Made by a program: the position numbers and the translations under genes
Shown here: positions 11,201 to 25,343 of the stretch, piece by piece
How the letters are laid out: the number at the start of each line of letters is the position of its first letter
Position numbering within the stretch: the first letter of the stretch is position 1
Notes under the pieces: model-generated
Seen by the model: only the letters and a program-made list of their open reading frames with translations
The model's database searches: none
Told to the model about the DNA's origin: nothing
Assembly (NCBI GenBank): GCA_000711775.1
Contig: ARYC01002488.1
Span: 1-64,000 of the forward strand
Length of the DNA: 64,000 bases
Origin: Oxytricha trifallax
Lineage: Eukaryota > Ciliophora > Spirotrichea > Sporadotrichida > Oxytrichidae
Direction of reading: 5' to 3'

Positions 11201-14200
11201 TCAGAGAAAGTCTGTTGGGACCACTTGGTGATCACTTCTTAGAACATCGCCAGGATATTCTCTTTGATATCACTTGCATGTTGTGGGCTAAGTATTTTAA
11301 GTTAAATCTTTTTTTAATTCAATTATGGGTTTAATTGAAGTGGTATTGGTTGGGATTTGCATGGAAATTATTTCATTTTAATCTAATAGTATTTGCTGCC
11401 GGTTTTGCAGAGAATAGATGTGTACTCAGAAATGCGTCACCAGAGAGAATACCCCACTGAATTCGTAGAATAAATGGATGAATTCGTCATCACAATAAAA
11501 AACTACTTCGTCGAGTCATTCAATGTTATCCAAAGAATCCTCACCCGCATGTCATTCGTTGAGGATATGATTATGTACTGCAAATTCTCGATATATCTGG
11601 CTACTCTACAGGAGGAAATTGGGGAGTTCAGGAATTCAGTGCAGACTCTCAGAAGTGCACTTGGCAAGATTGTTGAGTATAGAGAGGAAAGACTGAAGTA
11701 ATGCCTATGAAAAAATGTAAACCTACATATATATATATATATACGAATGCAAAAAAAAGTATACAAATATAAAACAATAACAAAACAGTATAAATTAATT
11801 CCTAGACTCTAAAGAAAACATAAGAACTTCAATGAGCATCACAGTTGATAACAAGAAGATTGGAGAATTGGAACATAAAATCAATATTGTTTACGATACC
11901 TGGGAGCAAATGATTCTCAGAAAGGAGAGGGACAGAGAGAGAAGAGAAAAAGAAGAAGCTACAGATTTATATACAATTTAACATAGCATCAATAAATTTA
12001 ACCCTACCATTAATCTATTAAAGAAGCTCCTCTAGATGAAGACGAAGGTGATGAGGAGCAACTTGAAGTCCAAGACTGTATCGATGAACTAAAAAACAAA
12101 GATTTATTCGAGAGAACCATCAACATTGAAGAGTGGAGGAAAACAATGAGAGAAAAGGATAAAGTTCTAGGTGCCAAATATTTCAATGAGTAGGAACAAA
12201 TTATCCACTCTCTGCATGTAGACTTGCTTGTTAATCTCTATCGAAGTGAAATAAAACTAGGTCGTGAAATGAATGTGGTTAAGAATCAAACTAACAAACT
12301 CTTGATTTCTCAGGGTCTTGATTTATCTAAGAATGCACCAGGTAACATAACTAAGAACCTAGCTGCTTCTTTGAATCAGAAAATGAACTAGAATAAGAAT
12401 AAAACCCTGGGGAAATCCAAGAATGATTTGCAAAACTTGAAATAAACTCTCTAAGAAGCTGGTAAATTGCCTCCTCCAAAACCCCAGATCTAATCTTACG
12501 AGAAGATCTTAGAGAAGGAAAACAACCAGAATCCTTATTAAAATGCACTCCTTCACATGTGTCTAGCAGTTGCCAAGTCAAACATTGTCGAATAGAAATC
12601 ACTTTTGCTGGAATCTGTTGAGTGCTTGAAGAGAGCCAAACAACAAGAAGACTCATTGAGCTCTCTAGCTCTTGAAAACTCAATTTACTTGAAAGCCGCA
12701 TCGCACTATCACGCTTATTATGAGAGAAGTGCTGACTAAGTACATCCCTTTAACTTGATGGCTAAGTAGCAATATATCAAAAAGAGTCATACACCAGCAA
12801 AGCCAATCATGATTTGCAGAACAAGTATTGCAATTGTTTTAAGAAGGATAAACAAATTTAGCCTTATAATTATTAAATTATTTTATTTTTGTAGTACCAG
12901 CATTACAATGAAATTGCCATTCTATAGACCAGTAACTGAATATAAATCTTGGAGAAATATAGATAAAATGTCTCTATTCGGTAAACCAAGCGGCTCAGGA
13001 GTCGGTGTAAGTTTGAATAACACTGAATATGAAGGAACTGGTGATAAAAAAATGCCGGGAGCTGTTGTAAGAGTGACTCAACTCATCCCCAATGAAAGAT
13101 ATAATTGAATTATAGAGCTAAAATTAATAGCTGGTATTTTAATTAATTAATAATACGTGTTTGCTGCTGGTGGATATACTTAAGATGGCATTTGTGTAAA
13201 TGGTATTGGTGAGACTTCCTCAGATATAATAACTTTGCTACCTCTCTCACTGCATCAACTTTCTGGTTATTTAGCTGAGATAGCCTATAAACTTGGTCAC
13301 TACACTATAGCCAAGCAAGTAGCAGAGAATTTATGTGCTTAGTTCATAGAAAAGAATGAATTCAAGTACCAGATGCTTGACACCAGAGTGAATCCAATAT
13401 TAGCCTTCAAACTTAATCAGGAATATCTGCAACTTCTATCTCCCATTGAAGCGAAATAAATCGCAGAAGCTTTCTTGATTTTGGCTAAAGTCTCCAAAGT
13501 GGTCAAAAGCGATACTTAGAAGAGAGCTGATTAGAGTGAACTAAAAGTTGAGAAATAGAAGATTGACATGAAAATATGCAATTACTTATTAATAGCTTTA
13601 GACATTGCTAGTGGAATTAATCAATTTGTACTGGTTAAGCGTATCGTATCTGAAGTGTACAACCATCTTATTCCATACTTCCAAATGAATTTATTTAAAT
13701 AAAATCATGCCTAATATTCAATTCAATTACCAATCTCTTGTTAACAATTGAACTTGAGACCACAAATGATGTTTTAAATCTTGTTTAAATGTCACTAATC
13801 CTTGAGACTAGTCCCCTCAGAGCTCTTAGATTCGAACATGAGGAAAATAATCTCAAGTCTTTCCTATCAAATACTGAGATTAGATTTTGAAACTTCTGAA
13901 GAAGAGTCATTCAAGAGAATTATGATCTCTGAGTTACCATTAAACACTAGAAAATGGAGAAAATACTCTCAGTATGTACATTTTAACTTAAACATTAACA
14001 TTTGTAATTAAAATAAATACTTAATATGTCATAAGAAGACCCTAATTAACAGAGGAATTGAAAATCAAAAAGGAAGAGTAAGAGAAAAGAATGAATATAA
14101 ATAAGACATATTATTAAACATTTAGACTTTATTGGTTGTTTATTCATATATGTTATTATGAAACTTGGTGAAATAATCTCAGAAAATGACCTGATCAGAG

Positions 14201-17200
14201 ACCCAGAGCCATATGAAGAGAAAGTAGTGAAATTTGAAGAATTTGAGACTGAAGGCCAAGCATTCGAGGAATTCTTGCTTTAACTTATTGACTATCAGGA
14301 TATTGTCAAGGCTAAAACTGAGAGATGGAAGCTAGCTATATAATATTACCATTTCTTTTATAATTAAAACCATCATAAATAATTGATTTAAATTAGTACT
14401 ATTATTATTGTAAATATACCTTTAAAATTTTAATTCTTCAACTAATTTAATGAATCTTAATTATAAACAGATTCCAGAAATCAGCAACAAACGGTAATGA
14501 AGTAGTGGATAAATCCAAAGAATCACTTGTCTAGATAGTGGAATTCTGGGAGGGCGTAAAACTGAACAATCCAATCGTATAACTCCAATAAATTATTCAA
14601 GCATATGACACTGGTAACTAGCATGCCAGGTATACCTAGTATGTGAAGTGAAATTTTCACTTTTTAATGATTATAAATTCAAGTTTACTTGGAGTTTTGC
14701 TGCAAATGTATAAGAAGAGCAATGGATTTAGGTCAAGGCACATTCTAAGAATTGGAGGATATCCTACAACTCAAGATTAAAATACCAGAAGATCTTATTG
14801 CTTCCATTGAAAACAAATCTGCAGAGAGACTTGAATACTATATTTTAAATAGTATAAACCATATACGACATTAATAGTTGGCAATAATTTAAATTGAATA
14901 CTTAGAAAAGGACATAGTGAGGAAGTAGAGAAAGAGATTCACTATATTAGAGGAGAAAGTTAATTAAATTCAGGAAACAAATAATGTAAGTGCTGGCAAC
15001 AAAGCTTTCAATATGAAGCAACTTGATGAACTCATGCAGGGAAACATCATAGCAATATATCAACATGCAATAGCATTTTAGAAAACTATTGCTATGTTAG
15101 TATTTTAGAAACATCTTTGAAGAGGACGACGACTACTGGGGCATTGTGCAATTCGACAACGAAGAGGAGGAAAAATTGTCAACTTACAATTTCCTATGGA
15201 TCAGTGAGAAGCTATATCTGTAAGGCATCAATAGTTTCCTCTCTATGGCTTAAAATACTAATATTTTGTTCAATCACATATAAACGAGTGCAGTTTGCAT
15301 TTAAACAATTCCAGGTTCAGAATTTATATAATAGCTGTGTAGCACTCTTAGAGGTCACTGATTCAAGCAGGCAACTAGCAAGTGGTTTTCAATGATATCT
15401 TGCAGTTGGACTTCAATAAGTTCAAATAGGCTCTTGATGAACATAATCAGAAAAATAAATATCAGAGAGAGCTATTCGAAGAAGAGCACAAAAGTGTGGG
15501 TTTTATATATTAAATGCTTTTTATACTGGTCAAGTGTTATAATTCTTTTTATTTTAGTTAATAAAAGTGACAATGAGAAGTTTGTGTTGAAAATAGAGGA
15601 AAGATTGAAGAAGATTACTTCATTCTTGAAGATTATGGCAAGAGCAGCTGAATATGCCAGAAATGCCAGAGCATGGCTTCAACTTGAAAACATCATCAGA
15701 TATGCTTGGAATTATAACAATACAGAATTATTATATGATAAATACTATGGAACGTGCTGAATTATGATATAACTAGTCCATTGGAATTGAAAGAGACTGA
15801 AGCCTGGAGATATATAGTGGTGTTAAGCGAGTGCAGTCTCTACCTAGTAGAATATCTCAGAGGAGTCTATATTATTAGATAATAACTCATTTTTTACTAC
15901 TGCCAATCTCATTTTACCAAAGTAGTAAAAAGGTTTATATAGATATAATTGAGGAGGCGGCTAACTGAGAAAGATTGGTGGTAAAGAAATTGATGAAGTA
16001 AAGAATTAAAAGCCATAAATGATGAAAGAAGGCAAAACAGTGGCTTTTAAGATTCAAGGTGAAGAAGATTTATTGGGTTCAGCAGCCAATGGGCTAGGAC
16101 ACAATATAAATTTTATGTATAAATAGTGGTATAATAATTAATAATTTTCATATATTTATTGTTTTAATGAATGAGAGCAAGCAGACAATTGGCACTAGTA
16201 AAAGTGGAGCTATGGGAGTTAATGGCAAGGGCCTGAAGTGGTATGAAAAGATTCAAGAATTTGATATCAGTGTACATTTACACATAATACTCCAATCAAT
16301 AATTCATATTTTGTCTATTGCTAGTTTTGCTAATCAAAGTGGCTACTATCAATTAAATATCAATTTATCATTGAATTTTTAATTGCTCTTTCATCGGATA
16401 TGGAATCTAATGTCTAATGGGAGTAAAGAAATGGGAATCTCTAGTTGATTTAAGCAATATAAATTCCATATTTAATTAATTAGTTATTCTTTTAAATGAG
16501 GGAGATACAATAGATTTATAAGGCAATTACATCTTTACATAAGGATATGAATATTAGCTTATTATCTAATTAGGTTATAAGCGAGAATCTTATAACATAT
16601 TAAATAAAACTTGTGTTACAGCAAATACATCAGAAATAAAAGAAATAAACCTTATCTAATATCAAGAATCAAATAAAACTTCAAATACTTTTATCAAGTA
16701 ATTCAACTTTAGATTCCATATAAATGATCTCACAATTTATAACCAAATCAAAGAAATAAGGGTTTTGAATAGAATAAACACTGCTTCTGAGAATACCTAT
16801 GCTCAATACCTACTTCCATTTATAATCTATGCTCAAACTACTCTATTCGAAGATGCCTCAGCTCGCACCCTTGCTAAATAAAAACTCTATTAACTATAAA
16901 TACATAAAAGCCTTATAAATGACTTTAAATTGAATGATTTCATTAACTAAACATTTAAAAATACAAAGCTAAACGCAGTGATCTACAACTTAGAATTTAG
17001 CAATTTGAGAACTGGAAAGCAACTAACAAAAAGAAGAGAAGTAGACAAGCTATGATTACAGGTGAAATACCTCCAGAAGAGTAAGAGTTCTTAAGAGACA
17101 AAGCTCAATTAGAGAAGGAAATTTAGAGATTAGAGATTATTGAGAATGTGCTCAGAAACGATAAGGAAAAGAGCGATTAATTGCTGGAGTTTATCAAGCG

Positions 17201-20200
17201 TGATGCTAATAGTTGTGAAGAAGCACTTAAGCAATGCAGAAAGCTATAAACTTTGGTAATACAATTTAAGCGTTTACAAACTTAGACCATTTATAAGTAT
17301 GATCATATTTTTAGTTTACTTCTAATTCGGTATTGAAACTCAAAATCTAAGAACTGAAGAGCTCAAGAAAGGTCAAACTCATTTTGAGATAAAAGCTAAA
17401 CGCAAAGGTCACAAAGTTTATACTAATATGGTAATCCAGAGCTACAAGAAATGCATAGAGCTTTTGAGAAAGAGACAAGAGAAGTTCCTATTGATCCAAG
17501 CTTTACATGAACTTGGTAATTTACTCTACGCAGACAATCAATTAGGTGAGGCAGAAATCTAGTGGAATGATTGCATTGACACAATATTTCAGAAATTATA
17601 TGTTATTAACTCATTCAGAGAAGTGTTCAAAGCTAATCCTCAACTTGCAGACACCCTAGGATCTAAATAATGTCTCATTGGTGGAATTGTATTGACTAAG
17701 TTAGCAAAGCTTTGCTATGAAAATAGGGATCATAAATGAAGTAAAAATATACAAATATATGTTTCTTCTAAACGCCTATTTTTTTTAAAATATAAGATCA
17801 ATACAGGTACAACGAGTGTTTGTTGATGACAGCTGAGCTGTATGCAGCCCCTGCTAAATTGAGTTTTCCACACCCCCAAATTCCAATAGAATATTCAAAC
17901 TATAGACTTAGAGAATTCCTCTCTGACTAGTTATTCGTTGACAAATATATCATAACTCCCAGTGAGATGCTTCATACTTTAGGAGTAGCCACTTAAGCAC
18001 TGATTGATGCTGATTTATTTGAAAAATCACTCCCTTTGGCTTCACTTATGGAATATATCGCTAATGATATATCAAAGTCAAGAGTGCTCACGATCAAAGC
18101 CAGAATCTTTAAAGCTGTGGCTCTAATTGAAATTGGTTACATCAATGAGGCTTATCAGATTTACAACAAAATTTTGTCTTAGAAAGATTTACCCAAAATG
18201 GGTGCTAGAGAATCAGAGTTTGTTTCAAAGAAGGATGGTAAAAACTTCTTCTTCCCTGCAAGTCAAAGATACTTTAACAATTTCTGTTAATTTATAATAG
18301 CTTGTACACTCTAATAGAAGTATGATTATTTCAATTTCCCACCTGAACATGAAAAGAACAACGAAGCAATCTAAAACATTTTAAAGCCTATTCCCACAGA
18401 CCTGCAAGTATAACTTAAGAAATACATCTCTCCATTTGTGTTAGATCTCCTACACTATCTAAGATCACTTTTCCTGATTCGCTTAGGAGAAAGTGAAAAT
18501 GTTGAAGCTCCTGAAAAAGCAGACTTTAGAGTCCAGCTTTTGAAGTAAAGCGAGGAAAACTTAAGAAATATACTAAAGAGTGTTCAGTTCAATGAGGAGA
18601 TTCAATATTGCAAAGACAAGCTAGAATCACTACAAATCAAGGAAATCGATGTACCTGAACAAGAAATTGGAGATTTAAGAGCTAGAATGGCTAAATGTTT
18701 CGAAGCGTAAGCTGTTAGCGATGATGATCAGAAGAATTTCTATTCTAAACCATAATTAATGTCGGATTTCATGGATATTCATAAATTAATTTTTAACAAG
18801 GAAGAGGAAATGTGTTATGCAGACAGAAGATCACAGTATTTGTCTTTACTTCTTAGAACTAGAGTTATGATTGGTAGATCACAATCTAAACAAGGATTTT
18901 TGCTTCAATCTTTCTATGTGCTCCGTCAGGGTCTCTTAAACTTCAAAGCATTAGCTGAAGGAAAACATTCAAAAGTAGAGACTGGCTTAGAGTCAGAGGA
19001 CAAGGGAACTTTTAAATTACCAGAAATATATGGGGGCAGTGGTTTAGGTCTCCCAATAACAGATCCTAAACTTGCAGCTGCTTAATAGAAGCAATAAGCA
19101 GCAGCTCAGTAATAAAAACCGGCTCCAGGCAAAGCTGCACCAGGTAAGGGTAATAAGGAAATATTTATAGAAATAAGAAAATGATAAATATTTATTTGTA
19201 AATTTATTGTCAGAAAAATAGAATGAGTTGAACTACTCTTACCATATACATTAAAAATAAATGATCCAATAAACAAATTAATTATTTTTGCAATTAGCTA
19301 TGAAAAGGTCAATTCACTCAAGTGAAAGTATAGAAAGGTAAATGAGCAAAGTTGTAAGATTTTCTAATTTTATGCTTCCTAATTTTGTTTCTTCCTAAAA
19401 TTATCTTTTATATGCAAGTCCGTGGATAAGAATTATCATTTTAGATTCCTTTTAACTCTTAATGAATCCTTTATAACAACAACAAGACGAAGAGGAATAA
19501 AAGAGACTTGAAGAGGAACGCAAGAAAAGAGAGGTCGAAGAAGAATTAAAAGAAAAGCATAGAGTTGAACAAGCCGAGAAGCGTGACCACCCATTATTTT
19601 AGCATTTTTATTCTAGTTTTACTCCCACATATATACCTATGGCTGAAGGTGAAGTTAGAAATCATTCAGATTCTCTATCATTAGAAACGTTTTGAAGATT
19701 GTGCAGATTGCATAGCCGCCACAAGACTAGAGTGCCAAGCTTTAAATGATCTTTATTTCATCCGATAACTAATGGAAGTGGAGTTTGCGATGGAAGTATA
19801 TCGAGGGGAAGTTGATCAAGCTCTCAGAACAGCCGAGAAAATCAGAAAACACGCACAGGCCTACAATCATAATGATTCTCACTACGCTAACTTCTTAGGC
19901 AACTTGTCTGAGTTTATGTATAATAAGGACAAGAGAGTTGAAGCAAATGAGATGGTCAAGGAGGGAAGATTATACATAAAATATAATTTAAAGACTAATC
20001 ATTTGGTACAAACTGAGAGATTACGGCATTGATCTGGATCCCCAGAATATTAACTTCAAGAACGATGTTAAAGTTAACAAGCAAAGACCCAAACCAAATG
20101 AAGAAATACTGGCCTAATATTAGACACAAATACCTTAACCAGGAGCCAAGGGAGGTCCTGCAGCTGGAAAGCCAGCCGCAGCAGGTGCTAAAGGTGCTCC

Positions 20201-21516
20201 AGCTGGAAAAGGTTAACCTGTTGTACCAGAAGATTTGCCTGTTGAAGAGGAGAAAGTAGAAGCTCCTCTCGATTTCAATTGATATAAATTTTGAAAATAT
20301 CAATGATATTTATTGTGAACTTGTCTAAAATTATATGTAAATGCACATCTAGAGTATCAATTAGTTTAGGCAGACCCACAAATAAACTCATCATACTAAG
20401 AACCAAACATTTATATAAAACATCTCGAAGCTGCAGTCAGATTTGACTGTAGATACGCTTAATATCTCACCTTGCTCGAGAATAAACATGAGTTAGCTAT
20501 TTTAATTTAAATTCAAAGCAAGTCTATTGTCAAAATATACATTAATTACATTATAATGATTTTGCAGCTAGAAAAGTGCTCCTAGATTCTGAAAAACTCA
20601 TTAAAAGAACAGTTCATATAGCACCTATGCTTAAATTCTATGTGATGTTTATGTTGGGAAAGAGCACATTGCAAGTGTTCTATGATAAAATTAAGGAATA
20701 TCAGTAGAAGTACGAGACTAACCCAAAATACTATAAAAACATTTTATAGATGTGAATAAAAGAACAATTTTATTTACTTAATACAAGGAGAAATTGGCAA
20801 AACACATTCCATATGGATCGGTAGCTTTGGGTCAATATTTGTTAGATCTTCCTAATTTCAGTGATAAATTGAAGAAATATTTTAGAGATTACCTGGATTG
20901 GGCTAAGCGTTCACTTAAGCAAGCTTTAGATTATGCAAAGACTGAATCAATAGTACTTTATATTATATTAATGCCACTAATTACAATATCTACCCAAACA
21001 CATTCATTTTTATTTTTAGATAATAGTATACGAATTTGACTTATCTGTGATCGATGCTCTAAGAGAATTAGCTGAAGTTCAATTCCTGATTAGTGAATAT
21101 AGAGTGAGAGTTCTCGAGTACAAATATGCAAGATACAGAGAGCTAGACATCACAAGAAAAATTAGTCGCAAGATGGAAAACAAAAGAGAGAACTTGAACC
21201 AGAATGGAAGCGCAGTCGATGATAACTTACTAGAGGAGGAGATTGAAAGAGAAATAAAGAATGCGAGAGATGAGTGGGAGGAGCAGAAACTCAACAAAGA
21301 GAAACTTGAAATTGCTAACAATCGCAAAGCTGCTGTTCATTATCTAGAGTTGAGTGTCAGTCTGAGTAAAGTGCAGAGAGAATTTAATGATAAACAACAT
21401 CTTATGGGTACTGTGAACTTGACAGACCCAAGTAAAATCCCAAGAGAAATTGCATCTGAGCTATTTGAAGCCTTCCAAGTTACCAAAGTCAATTATGTCA
21501 AAGTACCAGATTTTGA
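8264..21516 (+). CDS. CFAP54: CFAP54-like giant axonemal protein, main (5') part
   Basis: Starts at ATG 8264 (MQQTQRVTSPLKSAG). It runs through more than 30 coding blocks separated by IESs and introns to the pointer AGATTTTGA at 21508-21516, then continues inverted at 23715-22831. Features resembling CFAP54 as I recall it: an N-terminal helical region with KYLDWRIMNYVELGRSYADQ, then QDPHIRAPLGYHKIPIDLRQ and TPKDLERVPNLDYVY (about 10756-10860), and TPR-like helices such as FRNSVQTLRSALGKIVEYRE (about 11630). A low-complexity KEEEKKKEDAKKA / PPAGQKPGAKPGG linker lies near 10210-10360. The coding total of about 3,000+ residues fits the family. CFAP54 is a known component of the central apparatus (C1 projection) of motile cilia. 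The alternative is CFAP46, also large and TPR-rich; I could not align either. Frame changes not listed as IESs are unresolved. Confidence 0.7.
8357..8394 (+). other. IES in CFAP54-like gene, pointer AGAT
   Basis: AGAT occurs at 8353-8356 and 8391-8394. Removing 38 bp joins NSPD to GRMDQ in frame. Confidence 0.65.
8700..8761 (+). other. IES in CFAP54-like gene, 2-bp pointer GC
   Basis: GC lies at 8698-8699 and 8760-8761. Excision restores THLLA-FNILCLDNN, whereas reading through gives a TGA at 8791. A 2-bp match alone is weak; the restored frame is the support. Confidence 0.6.
9101..9340 (+). other. IES in CFAP54-like gene, pointer TAAGTATCA
   Basis: The 9-bp repeat lies at 9092-9100 and 9332-9340. 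Excising 240 AT-rich bp joins FNQNKYH to RSLAIVEC in frame. Confidence 0.8.
9451..9539 (+). other. IES in CFAP54-like gene, pointer AAACTTT
   Basis: The repeat lies at 9444-9450 and 9533-9539. Excision joins TQSLKL to SIDLIKADVLLL in frame. Confidence 0.78.
9749..9822 (+). other. IES in CFAP54-like gene, pointer AAT
   Basis: AAT lies at 9746-9748 and 9820-9822. Excision joins FALLSN to ASYNVPIEVHVEM in frame. Confidence 0.65.
9992..10077 (+). other. spliceosomal intron in CFAP54-like gene
   Basis: GTATTTTAT...AACTTAG. Removal joins DVLMSA to MNKIANIPNGFEK in frame, and no pointer repeat of useful length fits. It shows that introns and IESs coexist in this gene. Confidence 0.7.
21508..21516 (+). 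repeat. CFAP54-like pointer, copy 1 (inverted pair)
   Basis: AGATTTTGA in coding sequence (VPDF). The partner is inverted at 23707-23715; the join reads YVKVPDFDPKDKAA without a frame change. Confidence 0.88.
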
Positions 21517-21593
21517 ACCTTAATATTTTTATGATTGAGCAATATAAGAGTCCTTTTACAAACATTTTTCTTAAGAGAATATTTTTTTTATCT
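21517..21593. other. IES at left inversion junction
   Basis: 77 bp of AT-rich DNA between the CFAP54-like pointer copy (ends 21516) and the NOP2 pointer copy (starts 21594). It reads into a TGA soon after the break and belongs to neither gene product. Confidence 0.8.
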
Positions 21594-21606
21594 TATCATC
21601 TAATAA
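21594..21606 (+). repeat. NOP2 pointer, copy 1 (inverted pair)
   Basis: TATCATCTAATAA. The partner is inverted at 23754-23766. The 13-bp pointer lies inside a NOP2 intron, so the joined intron runs GTAAGTATTTTTC + pointer + ATGCGTTTATAG, about 38 nt. Confidence 0.88.
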
Positions 21607-22570
21607 ATGCGTTTATAGTTACTCAACATGCTCAATTTCAGTAGAAGAAAACGAGTGGGTCGTTGACTACGCCCTGAAATCTCGCTATGTTAAACTAGTG
21701 GAGACTGGAGTCGAAATCGGAGAGCCAGGTTTCACCAAGCACAAAGAAAAGCGTTTCCACCCATCACTCAACTTGACCAGACGTATCTATCCTCACACTC
21801 ACAACATGGACGGTTTCTTCGTTGCCAAATTCAAGAAATTCGCTAATGGTGAGAAGAAATAAGAGGATGAGCAGAAGACCCCTGAGGAAATCGAGAGACT
21901 AGTGAAGGAGAAAGAAGTGCAAAAGAAGAAGATGCAGAACCTCAAGAAGAAGAACCAGAAGAAAAACAAGAAGGCTAAGGTACAAAAGGAGATAGAGGTC
22001 AAAGAGAAGAAAGAAGCAGATAAAAAGCAACTAAAGATTGAGGCAATAGCCAGAAGAGAAGCAAATGCTGAGAAGAGGGAAGCAAACGCAGAGAAGAAGG
22101 AGGGAGATAAGAGTGACAAGCAAGATAAAAAGAAGAACGGTGATAAGAAAAAGAGACAGGCTGAGACCAGTACTGATAAATTAGAGTCTAAAGTCAACAA
22201 ACCAGCTCAATAAAAGGAAGATAAGCAACCTGCCAAGAAGGATAAACAACCTGCTAAGTAGGATAAACAACCTGCTAAGTAGGAGAAAGAACAGCCCACA
22301 AAATAAGTCAAGGATCAACAACCACCCAAGCAGGACAAACAACAATCAAAGCCTTAATAACAACAACCAGCAGCTAAATAAGAAAATAAATAGAAAACTC
22401 CACAACAACAACCAGCAAAAGAGGCAGAGAAATAATAATAACAATAAAAACCTAAGCATCAAGATAAGCCAAAGCAAAAAGAGGCTGAACCACAACAAAG
22501 TGTAAAGAAAGCTGATGCTAAAGCACAGGATAAACAGAAGAAGAAGGACAAGAAGAATAAGAATAAATGA
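21607..22570 (+). CDS. NOP2: NOP2-like rRNA m5C methyltransferase, 3' segment (inverted relative to 5' part)
   Basis: The coding exon opens at 21619 after the acceptor TTTATAG with [20 protein letters not shown]. This is motif IV-type YSTCS with the Cys expected in the NOL1/NOP2/Sun family. Then [20 protein letters not shown] (about 21780-21840) is the NOP2 C-terminal signature. A long Lys/Glu/Gln-rich tail follows with repeats of DKQPAK (about 22225-22300), ending KNKNK and TGA at 22568-22570. The rest of the protein, up to TGGYIV, is on the opposite strand at 25093-23754. The two ends meet through the 13-bp inverted pointer inside an intron. NOP2 methylates cytosine-5 in large-subunit rRNA and is needed for 60S biogenesis in the nucleolus. 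The basic tail is longer than I would expect and Gln-rich. Confidence 0.92.
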
Positions 22571-22830
22571 GGAGAAACAAACCCATAAAAATAGTATGTT
22601 TCCTGATCTTAACTTAATTAAAACATAATATATTTATTCATTAAAAAACTATTTACAATTTATAATGAAATTTGAGGTATATATACAAAATCTTATTAGG
22701 TGGTTGATTATTAATGAAATTAAGTTAGTTTTGAGTTTTATATAAAGTTTTATATAAGTTTGAGTTTAAAATATGAAGTTTGTTTTGGTTTAAGACAAAT
22801 TCACTGTTATCAAAGGAGTTTTTTGTTTCC
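22571..22830. other. tail-to-tail spacer
   Basis: 260 AT-rich bp between the NOP2 stop (+) and the CFAP54-like stop (-). It presumably holds both 3' UTRs, either as the middle of a two-gene macronuclear chromosome or as a telomere-addition region if they are separate. Confidence 0.55.
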
Positions 22831-23715
22831 TCACTTGACGTATCTAATTCTGTGGAATCTTCTGAGAATAGTATTGAACTTAGCATCTGCAATAGAGCAT
22901 CCGGTGTCTTTTTGAAGGATAGTAGCAAGTTTCTCAACGTTATCCACAGTCAAATCTGGGATTAATTCTTTGATTAACTCCATTATATCAACGCTCTATG
23001 TGTTTGCATTTGACTCATAAGTAATTAATCTTAAATTTATTAGTGGACTTAAAATTACATTTAATTTGACTCATCATCAGTGAGGACTGGAGATTTGAAG
23101 AAATTACCAAATCTCTCAATAAGTTGCTCAAATTTGATTTTGTAACCTCTGCGGTCTCTTTCATTAAACGATGGCGCTAATTTTTCAGAGGCCTTCATTT
23201 TATCAATCAAATCTCTCACTTCCTAGAACAGAGCTGAGAGAACCAGTGGATCAACGTCAAGTTTTCCAAAGTGTACTATTTGATTGTCTCTTCTTTCATC
23301 GTCTCTTAGTTTTTACTGATATTCGGTTAGATCAGCATCTTTCTCTCGGGGATATAGTTGATACAGTAAATTGTCTTCAATGGGACCAATTACATAGAAT
23401 AAGTTGCTCTTTTGACCCTTGAAATCGAACCATTTACTGGCAATTTTCATCTTGCCAATATAGTCGAAAGTCTCTATGGATTAAGGCAATTGAGAGGCAT
23501 CTTTGAATTCTTCTGGATCTTTAATTTCCACAGAGCATTTCTAAACATATGAAGCGAGGTTTAACTTCAAGTATCTGTGAAGCTTGCTTATCAATTTTGA
23601 TTGTCTTGATTTTTCTTCACCAAAAGTCATGAATTCTAACTCTTTACTTAAAGCTTTCAAATATGCTAAGAGTTCTGAAGAAGTGATTGCTGCCTTGTCT
23701 TTAGGATCAAAATCT
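22831..23715 (-). CDS. CFAP54: CFAP54-like giant axonemal protein, 3' segment (inverted)
   Basis: Read on the minus strand from the pointer AGATTTTGA (23715-23707): DPKDKAAITSSELLAYLK, KASKWFDFKG-type sequence (IASKWFDFKGQKSNLFYVIG), HFGKLDVDPLVLSALFQEVR, and ERDRRGYKIKFEQLIERFGN. Across an IES (23008-23063) it continues as IMELIKELIPDLTVDNVEKL and ends RFHRIRYVK then TGA 22833-22831. It is in frame with the plus-strand part that stops at 21516. No separate domain was recognised. If the IES were missed, the frame would end early at a TGA near 22952. Confidence 0.85.
23008..23063 (-). other. IES in CFAP54-like 3' segment, pointer ATGAGTCAAAT
   Basis: The 11-bp repeat (minus strand) lies at 23074-23064 and 23018-23008. 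Excising 56 bp joins LTDDESN to ANTQSVDIMELIK in frame. Confidence 0.88.
23707..23715 (-). repeat. CFAP54-like pointer, copy 2
   Basis: Inverted copy of AGATTTTGA; partner at 21508-21516. Confidence 0.88.
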
Positions 23716-23753
23716 CATATAAATAATAGAAAGGCTGAATTTGATGTTTTAAG
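23716..23753. other. IES at right inversion junction
   Basis: 38 AT-rich bp between the two inverted pointer copies 23707-23715 and 23754-23766. Confidence 0.8.
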
Positions 23754-25093
<1,340 letters not shown>

Positions 25094-25343
25094 TTTATAT
25101 ATTTTGGTATTTGTTAAGTAATATTAATAATTAACTTTATATTAAGCTTAATACTTTCTCCAATCACTTTCACAATTAAACTCTGATATTTAGTAATATT
25201 GTAGCAATTTTATAATAAATTTAATTAATTTTTTGAGTTTCCCAAATTAAGATACTATATATATTATTGATGTAATAATTTTAGGAACCTTTAATTAAAA
25301 CAGAGTGATCAGTCACAAATTAAATATTTTAATAACTTTTAAA
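25094..25343. promoter_or_regulatory. shared 5' flank of NOP2 and carrier gene
   Basis: 250 AT-rich bp between divergent start codons at 25093 (-) and 25344 (+). No specific motif was identified. Confidence 0.4.

Noticed and set aside
8264-21516. Frame breaks in the CFAP54-like gene as evidence for a pseudogene
   Set aside because: Each checked break is bounded by an exact repeat or by GT-AG ends, and removal restores the frame. This is IES/intron structure, not decay.
21799-22200. Hydrophobic/Ser/Phe-rich minus-strand ORF
   Set aside because: It is the antisense of the Lys/Glu-rich NOP2 tail.
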